From positions 354,560,031 to 354,624,030 of the forward strand of contig CM077672.1 of the NCBI GenBank assembly GCA_039707655.1: a DNA stretch of 64,000 bases. Direction: 5' to 3'. The stretch comes from Elymus sibiricus (taxonomy: Eukaryota; Streptophyta; Magnoliopsida; Poales; Poaceae). The position numbers were made by a program, and so were the translations under genes. The notes below the pieces were generated by a model that did no database searches, had not been told where the DNA came from, and worked only from the letters and a program-made list of their open reading frames with translations. This document shows positions 23,301 through 35,221 of this stretch, one piece after another. Positions within the stretch are counted from its first letter, which is position 1, and each line of letters begins with the position of its first letter.

Positions 23301-23770
23301 GGGTAATCAAGTGGTAAAAATTTCAGCTTAAGAGGATCAAGGAAAAATATACTTGCTTCACAAAGTGCTCTTTCTGACCAGAAGCAAAAACATTTTTCCT
23401 GGCTGAACTTTTCCAAATGACCATGGGATATTTTTGCATAGGAAGGTGAGGCATGACCCAAAGAATATTTGGGAATTTTCTAGGAATTTTCTGAGCAATA
23501 AAAATAGGGGTTGCTTCATAGCTCTGTGGGAAAATAGGCATTTTCAGAGAGAAAAAGAGTATAATGCCATTAAATAAAAATACCCAATGGCAATATAATG
23601 AGATGGATGAGGTCTAAGGAGGGTTTATGGATGCTAGAGCCCACTTGGAAGAAAATCAAAAATAAATCCAAGTGGTAAGTCCAAAAGTAATGACAGAAAA
23701 CCTCAAATGCAAATCCAATTATTCAATAAAACCAAAAAAAAAAGAAAAAGGCAAAATCCAGGGTGTTACA
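20379..23770 (-). repeat. J 5' LTR (3392 bp)
   Basis: On the minus strand it starts TGTAACACCC and ends GGGGTGCCACA, followed by the primer-binding site. The part 22140-23130 is GC-rich and resembles a promoter and leader region. Open frames in it on both strands are low-complexity shadows. The left partner LTR is outside the window, so its age cannot be estimated. The five bases after it (TTATC) should be the target duplication. Confidence 0.88.
22689..22698 (-). promoter_or_regulatory. J LTR TATA box
   Basis: The minus strand reads CTATAAATAG inside a GC-rich region. It is placed to start transcription towards the J internal region. This is a strong match to the plant TATA consensus. Confidence 0.6.
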
Positions 23771-25254
23771 TTATCAAACCATTAGGAGAATCATGCAACA
23801 CCTCGTTAGCAGCACCTGCACACAAACAACAAATCCTTGCACCCAACGCAAACAAGGGGTTGTCAATCCCTTGGCGGTAAGATTGCAAGATTAAATTGTA
23901 CATGATAGATTGATATATTGAAATAAAAATATAAAATAAAATAAATAACAAAATATGGAAGCAATATTTTTAGGGTTTTAGTAATATGAGATTGATAGAC
24001 CCGGGGGCCATAGGTTTCACTAGAGGCTTCTCTCGAGAAAATAGCATACGGTGGGTAGACAAATTACTGTTGGGCAATTGATAGAAAAGCAAATAATCAT
24101 GATGATATCCAAGGCAATGATCATGTATATAGGCATCACGTCCAAGATTAGTAGACCGACTCCTGCCTGCATCTACTACTATTACTCCACACATCGACCG
24201 CTATCCAGCATGCATCTATTGTATTGAGTCCATAAGAACGGAGTAATGCCTTAAGAACGATGACATGATGTAGACAAGACAAACTCACGAATTAATAAAC
24301 CCAATGAATAGATCCCTTCTTGTTATCCTTAGTAGCAACGATACATACGTGTCATGTCCCTTTCTGTCACTGGGATTGAGCACCGCAAGATCGAACCCAC
24401 TACAAAGCACCTCTTCCTATTGCAAGAAAAATCAATCTAGTTGGCCAAACCGAATCAATAGATCGGAGAAGAAATACGAGGCTATAATAATCCCGCATAA
24501 AAGAGTGCAGCAAAGACTCAAATAATTTCATGGATAATCTGATCATAACCTCACAATTCATCGGATCCCAACAAACACACCGCAAAAAGAGATTACATCG
24601 GATAGATCTCCAAGAACATCAAGGAGAACATTGTATTGAAGATCAAAAAGAGAGAAGAAGCCATCTAGCTACTGCCTATGGACCCGTAGGTCTGTGGTAA
24701 ACTACTCACGCATCATTGAAAGGGTAGCAAGGTTGATGTAGAGCCCCTCCGTGATCGATTCCCCCTCCGGCAGATTACTGGAGAAGGACCCCAGATGGGA
24801 TCTCTCAGGAACAGAAACTTGCGGTGGCGGAAAAAGTATTTCGTGGACTCCCCTGAGGGTTTCTGATTTTTACTGAATTTATAGTGCTGGAATTAGGTCA
24901 AACGGAGCTGGGTGGGCCCCACGAGGTACCAGGGCGCGCCTGCCCCCCCCAGGCGTGCCCTGGTGCCTCGTGGGCCACTCCTTCATCTTCTGGCCCTCTC
25001 CCGAAGCTTCCAGTGCTTGTTATGTCCAATAAAAAAATCTCCAAAAAGTTTCGTGGCATTTGAACTTTGTTTGATATTGATTTTCTGTAAAACAAAAACA
25101 GGGCAGAAAACAGCAACTGGCACTGGGCACTAGGTTAATAGGTTAGTCTCCAAAAATGATATAAATTTTTTGTAAATGATTGTAAAAACATCCAAGATTG
25201 ATATTATAACATCATGGAACAATCAAAAATTATAGATACGTTGGAGACGTATCA
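23771..25254 (-). repeat. LTR A: Athila-type LTR, interrupted by J
   Basis: It is homologous to the LTR at 32490-34054 from the second hundred bases onward and ends GGAGACGTATCA. Its first part must lie left of the window because J is inserted in it at TTATC. By eye it is closer to the B LTR than to the G LTR. A TATA-like site (minus strand, CTATAAATTC) lies near 24876. Confidence 0.8.
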
Positions 25255-25320
25255 CGCACCACTCCCAATCGTTCCACGGGCTATACACCGTTCTTCATTG
25301 TGTATGGGGCAGTACCGACA
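25255..25320 (+). pseudogene. Orphan Ty3/gypsy integrase fragment
   Basis: The plus strand reads RTTPNRSTGYTPFFIVYGA, a motif from the C-terminal part of Tat- and Athila-type integrase cores. Only about 20 codons remain between LTR A and the non-coding arm of element G, in the opposite orientation to G. It is a relic of an otherwise lost element or a recombination scar. Confidence 0.65.
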
Positions 25321-26699
25321 GTAGGAGTTAACCATCGCGTGCCCCCGACCGCCACACAAAGGAGGACAATCAATAATAAATCATGCTCCAACTTCATAGC
25401 ATAACGACAGATCATACGTGCATGCTTCGGGAATCACAAACCTTAACACAATTATTCTTACTAAACCACAATTATCAACAAATACCTCCCACATATTACC
25501 ATCTTAATATCGCAAAACTATTGCAAGGAATCAACCTTATCATATTCAGTGATCTATATGAAAGTTTTTATTATATCCCTCTTGAATACCTATCATATCA
25601 GGACCAAATTCATAACCCGTACATATTACCATTGCTATCATGAGACTCTCAAAAAGATATAAGTGAAGCATGAGAGTGCAATTATTTCTTTAAAATATAA
25701 CCACCGCTGTGCTCTAAAAGATATATGTGAGGCACTAGAGCAACCGCTAGCTCAAAAGATATAAGTGAAGCACATAGAGTATTCTAACAAATCAGGAATA
25801 ATGTGTGTCCCTCTCAAAAAGGTGTGTTCAGCAAAGATGATTGTGACAAACTAAAAAGCAAACAAACTATATCACATGACGCTCCAAGTAAAACACATAT
25901 CATGTGATGAATAAAAATATAGCTCCAAGTGAGTTACCGATAGATTGTAGACGAAAGAGGGGATGCCTTTCGGGGCATCCCCAAGCTTAGACGCTTGAGT
26001 CTTCCTTGAATATTACCTTGGGGTGCCTTGGGCATCCCCAAGCTTAGGCTCTTGCCGCTCCTTATTCCTTTATCCGTCGCAGTCTCACCCAAAACTTGAA
26101 AACTTCAGCACACAAAACTCAACAGAAACCTCGTGAGATCCGTTAGTATAACAAATAAATCTTAAACTTTAGGTACTATTGTAAATTGATTCATATTTAA
26201 TATTGGCATAATGCTACTTTACTCCAACTTCTCCATGACTCATATCCCCCGATACGATCCATAGATTCATCAAAATAAGCAAACTATGCAACAAAAACAG
26301 AATCTGTCTAAAATAGAACAGTCTGTAAAGATCTGAATTATGGTCATACTTCTGTAACTCCAAAAATTCTGAAAAAATAGGAAAACATGGTAAATGCATA
26401 TATAAATACTATGTAAAACGTCAGAAGGTTCTGACATCCCAGCGATAATTAGAAATTCCATCACTGGACGCAAAAGTTTCTGTTTCCAAACAGCATCTAT
26501 CATACTATCTTCCAAATCACCCCGAAGGCATTACTTGGCTCAAACACTAATTAAAACATAAAAACACAATCATAACAGAAGCTATAATCATGCAAACACT
26601 CAAAAATAGAAGGTAAAAGCAAAAAATTATTTTATTCATTGGGTTGCCTCCCAACAAGCGCTATTGTTTTATGCCCCTAGCTAGGCATAATGCATAGTT
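25321..26699 (-). other. G non-coding 3' arm
   Basis: AT-rich, no convincing ORF. It is similar throughout to 35100-35221 plus 38952-40240 in element B (same order, including CTCAAAAAGATATAAGTGAA-type repeats and the GGGGCATCCCCAAGCTTAG motif). It ends at the shared phrase TTGGGTTGCCTCCCAACAAG, after which G and B differ. Confidence 0.6.
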
Positions 26700-27215
26700 T
26701 CAAGTGTTGTCATCCTTCAAGTTAATTCCATAAGTGGCCCTCATAATGGATTCATAAGATGCTTTAATTCTTTTTCTAGGGAAGTGTTCCATCCCTTTCT
26801 TTAGTGGAAATTGAAATCTTATATTACCTTCTTTCATATCAATAATAGCACCAATTGTTCGAAGAAAAGGCCTACCAAGTATTATGGGGCAAGAAGGATT
26901 GCATTCAATGTCAAGAACAATAAAGTCCACGGGCACATAATTTCTATTTGCAAGAATAAGCACATCATTTATTCTACCCAATGGCTTTTTAATAGTGGAA
27001 TCCGCAAGATGCAAATTAAGTGAACAAGGATCCATGTCGGTGAGACCTAGCACATCACACAAAGACTCTGGTATAGTGGAAACGCTAGCACCAAGATCAC
27101 AAAGAGAATTACATTCATAATATTTAATTTGTACTTTAATAGTAGGTTCCCATTCATCTTGTAATTTTCTAGTAATTGATACTTCCAACTCAAGTTTTTC
27201 TTCATGTGCTTTCAT
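26700..27215 (-). pseudogene. G aspartic protease domain
   Basis: 171 codons with the retropepsin motif LCDLGASVSTIPESL and a later ILGRPFLRTIGAIID, typical of Athila-type proteases. It is joined to gag through about 150 bp (27216-27366) that is gag-pro-like but frameshifted. The protease would cut Gag. No RT follows. Confidence 0.7.
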
Positions 27216-27366
27216 AATGGCTTCTACGATATGTTTAGTGAAAGCTTTATTTTTTCATATGCATTTGGTGAATTAATCATGGATTGCAACAAGGAAATAC
27301 ACTCAATTAACGAACAACTATCATAATTAAAGTCCTTGTAATCCAAAGTAGTGGGTGCATTACTAT

Positions 27367-28785
27367 TTAAAGTTTGACATCTCCAAACCCACTTTTTTCA
27401 TTTTTATGATCAAGATTATCATCCTCCAAGCAAGTGTGACTCCTTCTATCTAAAGTTGACTCCTCTCTAGCCCCTTTTTCATCAAGTTTTATGTTACTAA
27501 ATAATGATTCAATAGGAGTGACACCAATCATTTTAATATCTTCATCATTACTACGATCGAAACCGGGTGGAATCGCTTTTTCTAAAAATTCTCGCATAGC
27601 TCTCAACCTAGCGGTCCTTTCTTTAATTTCATTAACGGAGACATGGATATCTTTAATAGACTCATTTATATCATGCTTGGATGGCAAAATTTTAGTCTTG
27701 AGATTTTCCACATCATGAGCAATTCTATCCATGTTCCTAGCCAATTCATCAACTCTATTCAATTTTTCTTCTATCATAGCATTAAAATTCTTTTGCGAAC
27801 TAATAAACTCTTTAATATTACTTTCAAGATCATAATGCATACTATTATTATTATTATAAGAATTACCATAAGGATTGCCATAATTATTAGAGGAATTTCT
27901 GGGAAACAGTCTAGCATTGAAATTACCCGTATAGGCATTGTTGTTGAAATTATTTCGAGAGACAAAATTCACATCAATAGCATCATTATTTTGATCAATC
28001 AAAGTAGACAATGTCACATCATTAGGATCAATATGAGCATTTTTACTAGCAACCAATTTCAATACAGCATCCATCTTATCACTCAAAGTATTAACTTCTT
28101 CAATAGAATTTACCTTCTTACCAGTTGGAGTTCGTTCAGTGTGCCATTGAGAATAATTTGCCATAATATTATCAAGAAGTTTTGTAGCTTCTCCCAATGT
28201 AATTTCCATAAAAGTACCACCTGCGGCAGAGTGTAGCAAATTTCTAGAGACAAAGTTTAGTCCTGCATAAAAGTTTTGTATGATCATCCATAAATTCAAA
28301 CCACGAGTTGGGCAATTTCTTATCATTAATTTCATTATCTGCCAAGATTGTGCAACATGTTCATGCTCAATTTGCTTAAAACTCATAATTTGATTTCTTA
28401 GAGAAATAATCTTAGCGGGAGGAAAATACTTAGTAATGAAAGCATCCTTACATTTATCCCATGAATCAATACTATTTCTAGGCAAGGATGAAAACCAAGT
28501 TTTAGCACGATCTCGTAGTGAGAACGGAAATAATTTTAGTTTGACAATATCATTATCCACATCTTTCTTCTTTTGCATATCACAAAGTTCAACGAAAGTA
28601 TTTAGATGGGATGCTGCATCTTCATTAGGACTACCAGCAAATTGTTCTTTCATAACAAGATTAAGCAAAGCAGCATTAATGTCACACGACTGCACACTAG
28701 TGGCGGGAGGAGCAATAGGAGTACTATTAAAATCATTATTATTAGTATTGGAAAAGTCACACAATTTTGTATTTTCTTGAGACAT
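27367..28785 (-). CDS. G Gag protein (472 aa), possibly truncated by a frameshift
   Basis: A long open frame from the ATG at 28785. It has a retrotransposon gag core (WDKCKDAFITKYFPPA, then LRNQIMSFKQ) in residues about 100-190. An Asn-rich linker and a coiled-coil-like stretch (NRVDELARNMDRIAHDVENL) follow. It is typical of Athila-lineage Gag and has no zinc knuckle that I can see. Its stop at 27367 comes from a shift relative to the protease frame. The start lies about 175 bp after the primer-binding site. Confidence 0.75.
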   Translation of the reverse strand: MSQENTKLCDFSNTNNNDFNSTPIAPPATSVQSCDINAALLNLVMKEQFAGSPNEDAASHLNTFVELCDMQKKKDVDNDIVKLKLFPFSLRDRAKTWFSSLPRNSIDSWDKCKDAFITKYFPPAKIISLRNQIMSFKQIEHEHVAQSWQIMKLMIRNCPTRGLNLWMIIQNFYAGLNFVSRNLLHSAAGGTFMEITLGEATKLLDNIMANYSQWHTERTPTGKKVNSIEEVNTLSDKMDAVLKLVASKNAHIDPNDVTLSTLIDQNNDAIDVNFVSRNNFNNNAYTGNFNARLFPRNSSNNYGNPYGNSYNNNNSMHYDLESNIKEFISSQKNFNAMIEEKLNRVDELARNMDRIAHDVENLKTKILPSKHDINESIKDIHVSVNEIKERTARLRAMREFLEKAIPPGFDRSNDEDIKMIGVTPIESLFSNIKLDEKGAREESTLDRRSHTCLEDDNLDHKNEKSGFGDVKL

Positions 28786-28959
28786 CGCGACAAAGCAAGC
28801 AAACTAGCAAACAAGCAAATAAAATATTTTTGTGTTTCTGTAAAGAAAATTAGAAGTGGGGAGATGAAAACGAGAGGCAAATGCAAATAAAAGGCAAATA
28901 AAGTAAATGCAAGTGATTGATAGTTTGTGCGATGGTACTTGATAGTTTTTGATGATGTC

Positions 28960-28977
28960 TCCCCGGCAACGGCGCCA
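28960..28977 (-). other. G primer-binding site
   Basis: The minus strand reads TGGCGCCGTTGCCGGGGA, the primer-binding site commonly seen in Athila-type grass elements. It lies 11 bp inside the LTR end at 28989. Confidence 0.85.
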
Positions 28978-28988
28978 GAAATTCTTCC

Positions 28989-30421
28989 TGCTACTTGTAG
29001 TCTGCGTTGGTATTTCCCCGAAGAGGAGAGGATGATGCAATATAGTAGAGATAAGTATTTCGCCTAGTTAAGAACCAAGGTTATCAATCCAGTAGGAGAA
29101 CCAAGCAAGATCCAGTGAACAGCACCTACACACCGAAAAGCAAACACTTGCACCCAAGGCTAATAAGAGGGTTGTCAATCCTCTTAGCGGTTACTTGCAA
29201 GGATTAAGTCTGATAGAGACAAATAGATAAACTAAAATACTAATAAAAGTAAAAGTAAATAAATTGCAGCAAGGTATTTTTAGGTTTTTTATATGATAAA
29301 GATAGACCCGGGGGCCATAGTTTTCTCTAGAGGCTTCTCTCTCGAGCATAGAAACATACTGTGGGTAAACAAATTACTGTTGGGCAATTGATAGAAAAGC
29401 AAATAATTATGACAGATTCATGGCAATGATCGTGTATATAGGCATCATGTCCGAGACAAGTAGACCGACTCCTGCCTGCATCTACTACTATTACTCCACT
29501 CATCGACCGCTATCCGGCATGCATCTAGATATTAAGTTAATAAAAACAGAGTAACGCCTTAAGCAGGATGACATGATGTAGAGAAGCAAATTCAAGCAAT
29601 ATGAATAAACTCCATCTTTTTATCCTTAATGGCAACAATACAAATATGTGTCATGTCCCCTTCTGTCACTGGGATTGAGCACCGCAAGATTGAACCCATC
29701 ACAAAGCACCTCTCCCATTGCAAGATAAATCAATCTAGTAGGCCAAACCAAATCCATAGATCGGAGAGAAATACAAAGCTATATTTAATCATGCATAAAA
29801 GAGTTCAGAGAAGACTCAAATATTTCTCATGAATAATCTGATTATAAACTCACAATTCATCGGATCCCAACAAACACACTGCAAAAGAAGATTACATCGG
29901 ATAGAACTCCAAGAACATCGAGGAGAACATGGTATTGAAGATCAAAGAGAGAGGAGAAGCCATCTAGCTACTAGCTATGGACCCGTAGGTCTGTGGTAAA
30001 CTACTCACACATCATTGAAACGGCAGCAAGGTTGATGTAGAAGCCCTCCGTGATCGATTCCCCCTCCGGCAGAGTATCGGAAAAGGCCTCCAGATGGGAT
30101 CGCGGAAGAACAGAGGCTTGCGGCAGCGGAAAGGTTTTCTCTTCTGGCTCTTTATTGGTTTCCCAATATTTGTGAATTTGTAGAAGTGGAATTAGGTCAA
30201 ACGGAGTCATGTGGGCCCCACAAGTTTCGTGGCATTTGGACTTCGTTTGGTACAGATTCTCTGAAAAGCCAAAAACAAGCAGAAAACAGCAACTGGCACT
30301 GGGCAGTAGGCTAATAGGTTAGTCCCAAAAAATGATATATAATTGCATATAAAAACAACCAAGATTGATACTATAATAGCATGGAACAATCAAAAATTAT
30401 AGATACATTGGAGACGTATCA
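28989..30421 (-). repeat. G 5' LTR (1433 bp, with internal deletion)
   Basis: Bounded by TGCTACTTGTAG and GGAGACGTATCA. Compared with LTR A and the B LTR it lacks about 100 bp near 30220 (the GC-rich CGCGCC block and its surroundings). Confidence 0.8.
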
Positions 30422-30724
30422 CGCGCCCTCCAGGCTTGTCGCCTCCTCGTGACTCTTCTGGTCTTCTCCCGAAGCTTCCTGGGTCTCTTCTGGTCTAGAA
30501 AAAATTAATCCAAAGTTTTTTTTTCTCGTTTGGACACTTTTTGATAATGATTTTCTGAAAAGGCAAAAACAAGCAGAAAACAACAACTGGCACTGTGCAA
30601 TGGGTTAATAGGTTAGTCCCAAAAAATGATATATAATGGCATATAATTGCATATAAAACATCCAAGATTGATACTATAATAGCATGGAACAATCAAAAAT
30701 TATAGATACGTTGGAGACGTATCA
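30422..30724 (-). repeat. Second, partial Athila LTR end next to G
   Basis: It repeats the last 300 bp of the LTR, including the GC-rich block missing from the neighbouring copy, and ends GGAGACGTATCA again. It may be the remnant of an LTR into which G jumped, or a tandem duplication. Confidence 0.7.
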
Positions 30725-31133
30725 AAACATAATAGGTTCAGATCTAAAATCATGGCACTCGGGCCATAGTGACAAGCATTAAGCATAGCAAAGTCATAGC
30801 AACATCAATCTCAAAACATAGTGGATACTAGGGATCATGCCCTTACAAATTGACTCGATTACATGACGAATCTCATCCATCTCCATCTACCTCCAGTATG
30901 TCTATGATGAAATTACTCACTCCCAGTGGTGAGCATCATGGAATTGTTGATGGAGAAGGGTTGATGATGATGATGGCGATGAATCCCCCTCTCGGAGCCC
31001 CGAACGGACTCCAGCTCAGCCCTCCCGATGAAGAACAGGAGGTGGCGGCGGCTCTGTATCATAAAACACGATGAAACTTTCTCTCTGATTTTTTCTTGGG
31101 AAGAGGGAATATGTAGACTTGGATTTAGGTCAA
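30725..31133 (-). repeat. LTR piece F of element H
   Basis: 409 bp of a different gypsy LTR, cut on the left by G and on the right by solo LTR D. It continues at 51206 (piece E), as shown by the GTCAA duplication on both sides of D. Confidence 0.75.
31129..31133. repeat. Target duplication GTCAA of solo LTR D
   Basis: GTCAA precedes the TG of D and recurs at 51201-51205 after its CA. This shows that D spans 31134-32489 plus 51198-51200, with B inserted near its end. Confidence 0.85.
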
Positions 31134-32489
31134 TGATGTTTACTACGCAACTTTATTCTTGTAGACTCTGCTGGGCCTCCAAGCGCAGAATTTTGTAGGA
31201 CAGTAGCAAATTTCCCTCAAGTGGATGACCTAAGATTTATCAATCCGTGGGAGGCGTAGGATGAAGATGGTCTCTCTCAAACAACCCTGCAATCAAATAC
31301 AAGAAATCTCTTGTGTCCCCAACACACCCAATACAATGGTAAATTGTATAGGTGCACTAGTTTGGTGAAGAGATGGTGATACAAGTGTAGTATGGATAGT
31401 AGATATAGGTTTTTGTAATCTGAAAATATAAAAACAGCAAGGTAGCAAGTGAAAAAATGGATCACAAACGGTATTGCAATGTTTGGAAACAAGGCCTAGG
31501 GTTCATACTTTCACTAGTGCAATCTCTCAACAGTGCTAACAAAATTGAATCATATAACAATCCCTCAACGTGTGAAAAAGAATCACTCCAAAGTTTCTAT
31601 CGGAGAACGTAGGACGAAAACATGTATCAACCTATGTGCCTAGATTACCCCAATGTCACCACGGGAATCCGCAAGTTGAATACCAAAACATACATCAAGT
31701 AACTCAATAGAATACCCCATTTTCACCACGGGTATCCACATGCAAGACATACATCAAGTGATCTCAAATCCAATATTCAATCCAACATAACAAAACTTCA
31801 AAGAGCAAGACTCAATTCATCACAACAAGATAGAGAGAGGGAAGAAACACCATATGATCCAACTATATTAACAAAGTTCGCGGTACATCAAGATCGTGCC
31901 AAATCAAGAACATGAGAGAGAGAGAGATCAAACACATAGCTACTGGTACATACCCTCAGCCACGAGGGTGAACTACTCCCTCCTCGTCATGGAGACCGCC
32001 GGGATGATGAAGATGGCCTCCGGTGATGATTGCCCCCTTCGACAGAGTGCCGGAACAGGGCTCCAGATGGGATCGCTTCGGTACAGAGGCTTGCGGTGGC
32101 GCCGTGGGAGTTCTAGGTTTTTTTCCAGGGTTTTCCATATTTATAGGATTTTTCAACATTGGATTCACACCAGGGAGGCCCACGAGGGAGCGATAAGCTC
32201 GGTAGGCGCGCCCTGGGGGGAAGGGCGTGCCCTAAAGGCTTGTCGCTTCCTCGTGAGGCTTCTTGTCCTTCCTCGAAGCTTCGGGGGTCTCTTTTGGTCC
32301 ACAAAAAATCACCGTAAATTTTCAGCCCAATCCGAGAACTTTTATTTCTGCACAAAAAAAACACCATGGTAGTTCTGCTGAAAACATCATCAGTCTGGGT
32401 TAGTTCTAATCAAATCATACCAAAACCATATAAAATTGTTGTAAACATGGCATGAATACTTCATAAATTATAGATACGTTGGAGACGTA
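31134..32489 (-). repeat. Solo LTR D (1359 bp including 3 bp beyond B)
   Basis: On the plus strand it starts TGATGTTTACTACGC. It would end ACGTATCA, of which TCA is stranded at 51198-51200. Flanked by GTCAA, with no internal region, so it is a solo LTR formed by recombination between two LTRs. Confidence 0.85.
32485..32489. repeat. Target duplication ACGTA of element B
   Basis: ACGTA stands before the TG of the left B LTR and again at 51193-51197 after its other end. It ties two LTR pieces 17 kb apart into one insertion. Confidence 0.85.
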
Positions 32490-34054
32490 TGCTACTTGTA
32501 GCTAGCGTTGGTATTTTCCCCGAAGAGGAAGGGATGATGCAGCACAATAGAGATAAGTATTTCCCTCAGTTATGAAACCAAGGTTATCGAATCAGTAGGA
32601 GAATCACACAACACCTCATTAGCAGCACCTGCACACAAACAACAAACCCTTGCACCCAACGCAAACGAGGGGTTGTCAATCCCTCGGCGGTAAATTGCAA
32701 GATTAAATTTTATGTGATAGATAGATAGATTGAAACAAAAATACAAAATAAAATAAATAAAAGAAAATGGCAGCAATATTTTTTAGGGTTTTAGTAATAT
32801 GATTTAGATAGACTCGGGGGCCATAGTTTTCACTAGAGGCTTCTCTCATAGAAAATAGCATACGGTGGGTAGACAAATTACTGTTGGGCAATTGATAGAA
32901 AAGCAAATAATCATGACGATATCCAAGGCAATGATCATGTATATAGGCATCACGTCCAATACAAGTAGACCGACTCCTGCCTTCATCTACTACTATTACT
33001 CCACACATCGACCGCTATCCAGCATGCATCTAGTGTATTAAGTCCAATAAAGAACGGAGTAACGCCTTAAGAACGATGACATGATGTAGACAAGATAAAC
33101 TCACGTATGAATAAACCCCATCTTTTTACCCTTAATAGCAATGATACATACGTGTCATGTCCCTTTCTGTCACTGGGATTGAGCACCGCAAGATCGAACC
33201 CATTACAAAGCACCTCTTCCCATGGCAAAATAAATCAATCTAGTTAGCCAAACCAAATCAATAGATCAGAGAAGAAATACGAGGCTATAACAATCATACA
33301 TAAAAGAGTGCAGCAAAGACTCAAATATATTCATGGATAATCTGATCATAAACTCACAATTCATCGGATCCCAACAAACACACCGCAAAAAGAGATTACA
33401 TCGGATAGAACTCCAAGAACATCGAGGAGAACATTGTATTGAAGATCAAAAAGAATGAAGAAGTCATCTAGCTACTAACTATGGACCCGAAGGTCTATGG
33501 TAAACTACTCACGCATCATCGGAAGGGCAGCAAGGTTGATGTTGAGCCCCTCCGTGATCGATTCCCCCTCCGGCAGATTATCGGAGAAAGACCCCAGATG
33601 GGATCTGTCTGGAATATAAACTTGCGGCCGCGGAAAAAGTATTTCATGGACTCCCCTCAGGGTTTCTGATTTTTCCTGAATTTATAGCGGTGGGATTAGG
33701 TCAAACGGAGCTAGGTTGGGCCCACGAGGCACCAGGGCGCGCCTGCCCCCCCAGGCACACCCTGGTGGCTCGTGGCCACCCCCTCTGGCGTCTGTCTTCT
33801 CCCGAAGCTTCTAATGTTGTATATGTCCAGAAAAAAATCTCCAAAAAGTTTAGTGGCATTTGGACTTCGTTTGGTATTGATTTTCTGTAAAACAAAAATA
33901 GGGCAGAAAACAGCAACTAGCACTGGGCACTAAGTTAATAAGTTAGTCTCCAAAAATGATATATAATTGATGTAAATGATTATAAAAACATCCAAGATTG
34001 ATAATATAACAGCATGGAATAATCAAAAATTATAGATACGTTGGAGACGTATCA
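32490..34054 (-). repeat. B 3' LTR (1565 bp)
   Basis: Complete Athila-type LTR, TGCTACTTGTAG to GGAGACGTATCA. A TATA-like site (CGCTATAAATTC on the minus strand) lies near 33676-33687. It is followed by the internal polypurine tract (minus strand AAGCTTGGGGATGC, 34055-34068). Confidence 0.9.
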
Positions 34055-35221
34055 GCATCCCCAAGCTTAATTCCTGCTCGTCCTCGAGTAGGTAAATGAT
34101 AAAAACAGAATTTTTGATGCGGAATGCTGCCTATCATATTCATCACTTATTCTTTTCTTTTGTAGCATGGATATTGGACTTGAATGATTCAAAGCAATAG
34201 TCTATAATTTGACATGAAGATATAAATACTCAAGCATGCTAACAAGCAACCATGTCTTTCAAAATATCAACGCTAAAGAAGGTTATCCCTAGCCCATTAT
34301 GCTCAATCATTGATCCATTCATGAAACACACTCAAATATTAGCTACATCCAATGCACAAGTATGGCAATAGTGCTCTCTAGTTGGTGCTTTTATAAGAGA
34401 AGATGGAGACTCAAATAAAAGTAAAAATTGCATAAAAGTAAATAGATAGGCCCTTCGCAGAGGGAAGCAGAGATTTGTCAAATGTGCCAGAGCTCAAAGC
34501 TTGAAATTAAAGAGATAAAATATTTTGAGAGGCATGCTTTTCCTGTCAACGAAAACGACCGAGAATTCCCAATATTTTCCATGCTAGACACATCATAGGC
34601 GGTTCCTAAACAGAAAGTAAAGTTTATTTCCTTTCCACCATTTCTTTCACAATCCATGGCTAGCCGTATCCATGGGTGCCCTCCATACCAACACTTTCCA
34701 AGGAATTTTGTTGTTATTAATTTTTGATTTCATTGTGGGACTAGGCATCCCTATTACCAGCCACTCTCTCGTGCAATGACAAGTGAATAAACACTCATCG
34801 TGAGAATAACACACCTAGCATGGAAAATAATGGCCACCCCCTACCGCTTCATGAGCGGTACGGGCACACAAAACAGAAAAATTATTTTGAAAATTAGAGT
34901 TGGCACATGCAAATTTACTTGGAACGGCATTGAAATACCGCATATAGGTAGATATAGTGGATTCATTTGGCACAACTTGGGTTTAAGGATTTTGGATGCA
35001 CAAGCAGTATTTCCGCTTAGTACAAATGAAGGCTAGCAAAAGATTGAGAAGCAACCAACCAAAAAAATGAAAACGGTCATAAACATGCATTGAACCCAAC
35101 TAATACCGAATAATGCACCATAAGTAGGATATAATTTCATTGCATAACTATTGACTTAACATGCATGCATAGGGAATCACAAACCTTAACACTAATATTC
35201 TTACTAAATCACAATTACTCA
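34055..35221 (-). other. B non-coding 3' region, first part
   Basis: AT-rich internal DNA that begins with the polypurine tract and is similar to H internal DNA at 51512-52264. No ORF that I can support. It ends at solo LTR I. Confidence 0.7.

Larger units (their letters stand above)
1..23770 (-). mobile_element. Element J: Tekay-like Ty3/gypsy chromovirus, left end outside window, interrupted by K
   Basis: On the minus strand the order is LTR (20379-23770), primer-binding site (20361-20373), leader ORF, gag, protease, RT, RNase H and integrase, with integrase running off base 1. The stretch 4506-19976 is a later insertion (K), and one copy of its 5-bp duplication (4501-4505 or 19977-19981) must also be discounted. 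The order protease-RT-RNase H-integrase identifies Ty3/gypsy. Close similarity of its pol to that of K supports the Tekay-like chromovirus group, although the chromodomain end lies outside the window. Several frameshifts and stops make it a dead copy. The second LTR must lie left of the window. Confidence 0.85.
25321..30724 (-). mobile_element. Element G: gag-protease-only Athila-like retrotransposon, 3' end missing
   Basis: Minus-strand order: LTR (28989-30421, plus an extra LTR end to 30724), primer-binding site, gag, protease, and about 1.35 kb of non-coding DNA (25321-26699) that is also present in element B. There is no RT, RNase H or integrase. I see no polypurine tract or own 3' LTR at its left end, where it meets an integrase fragment. 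It probably depended on a partner element for enzymes. Confidence 0.7.

Noticed and set aside
23771..25254. LTR A as the 3' LTR of element G
   Set aside because: No polypurine tract precedes it, an integrase scrap intervenes, and A looks closer to the B LTR than to the G LTR.
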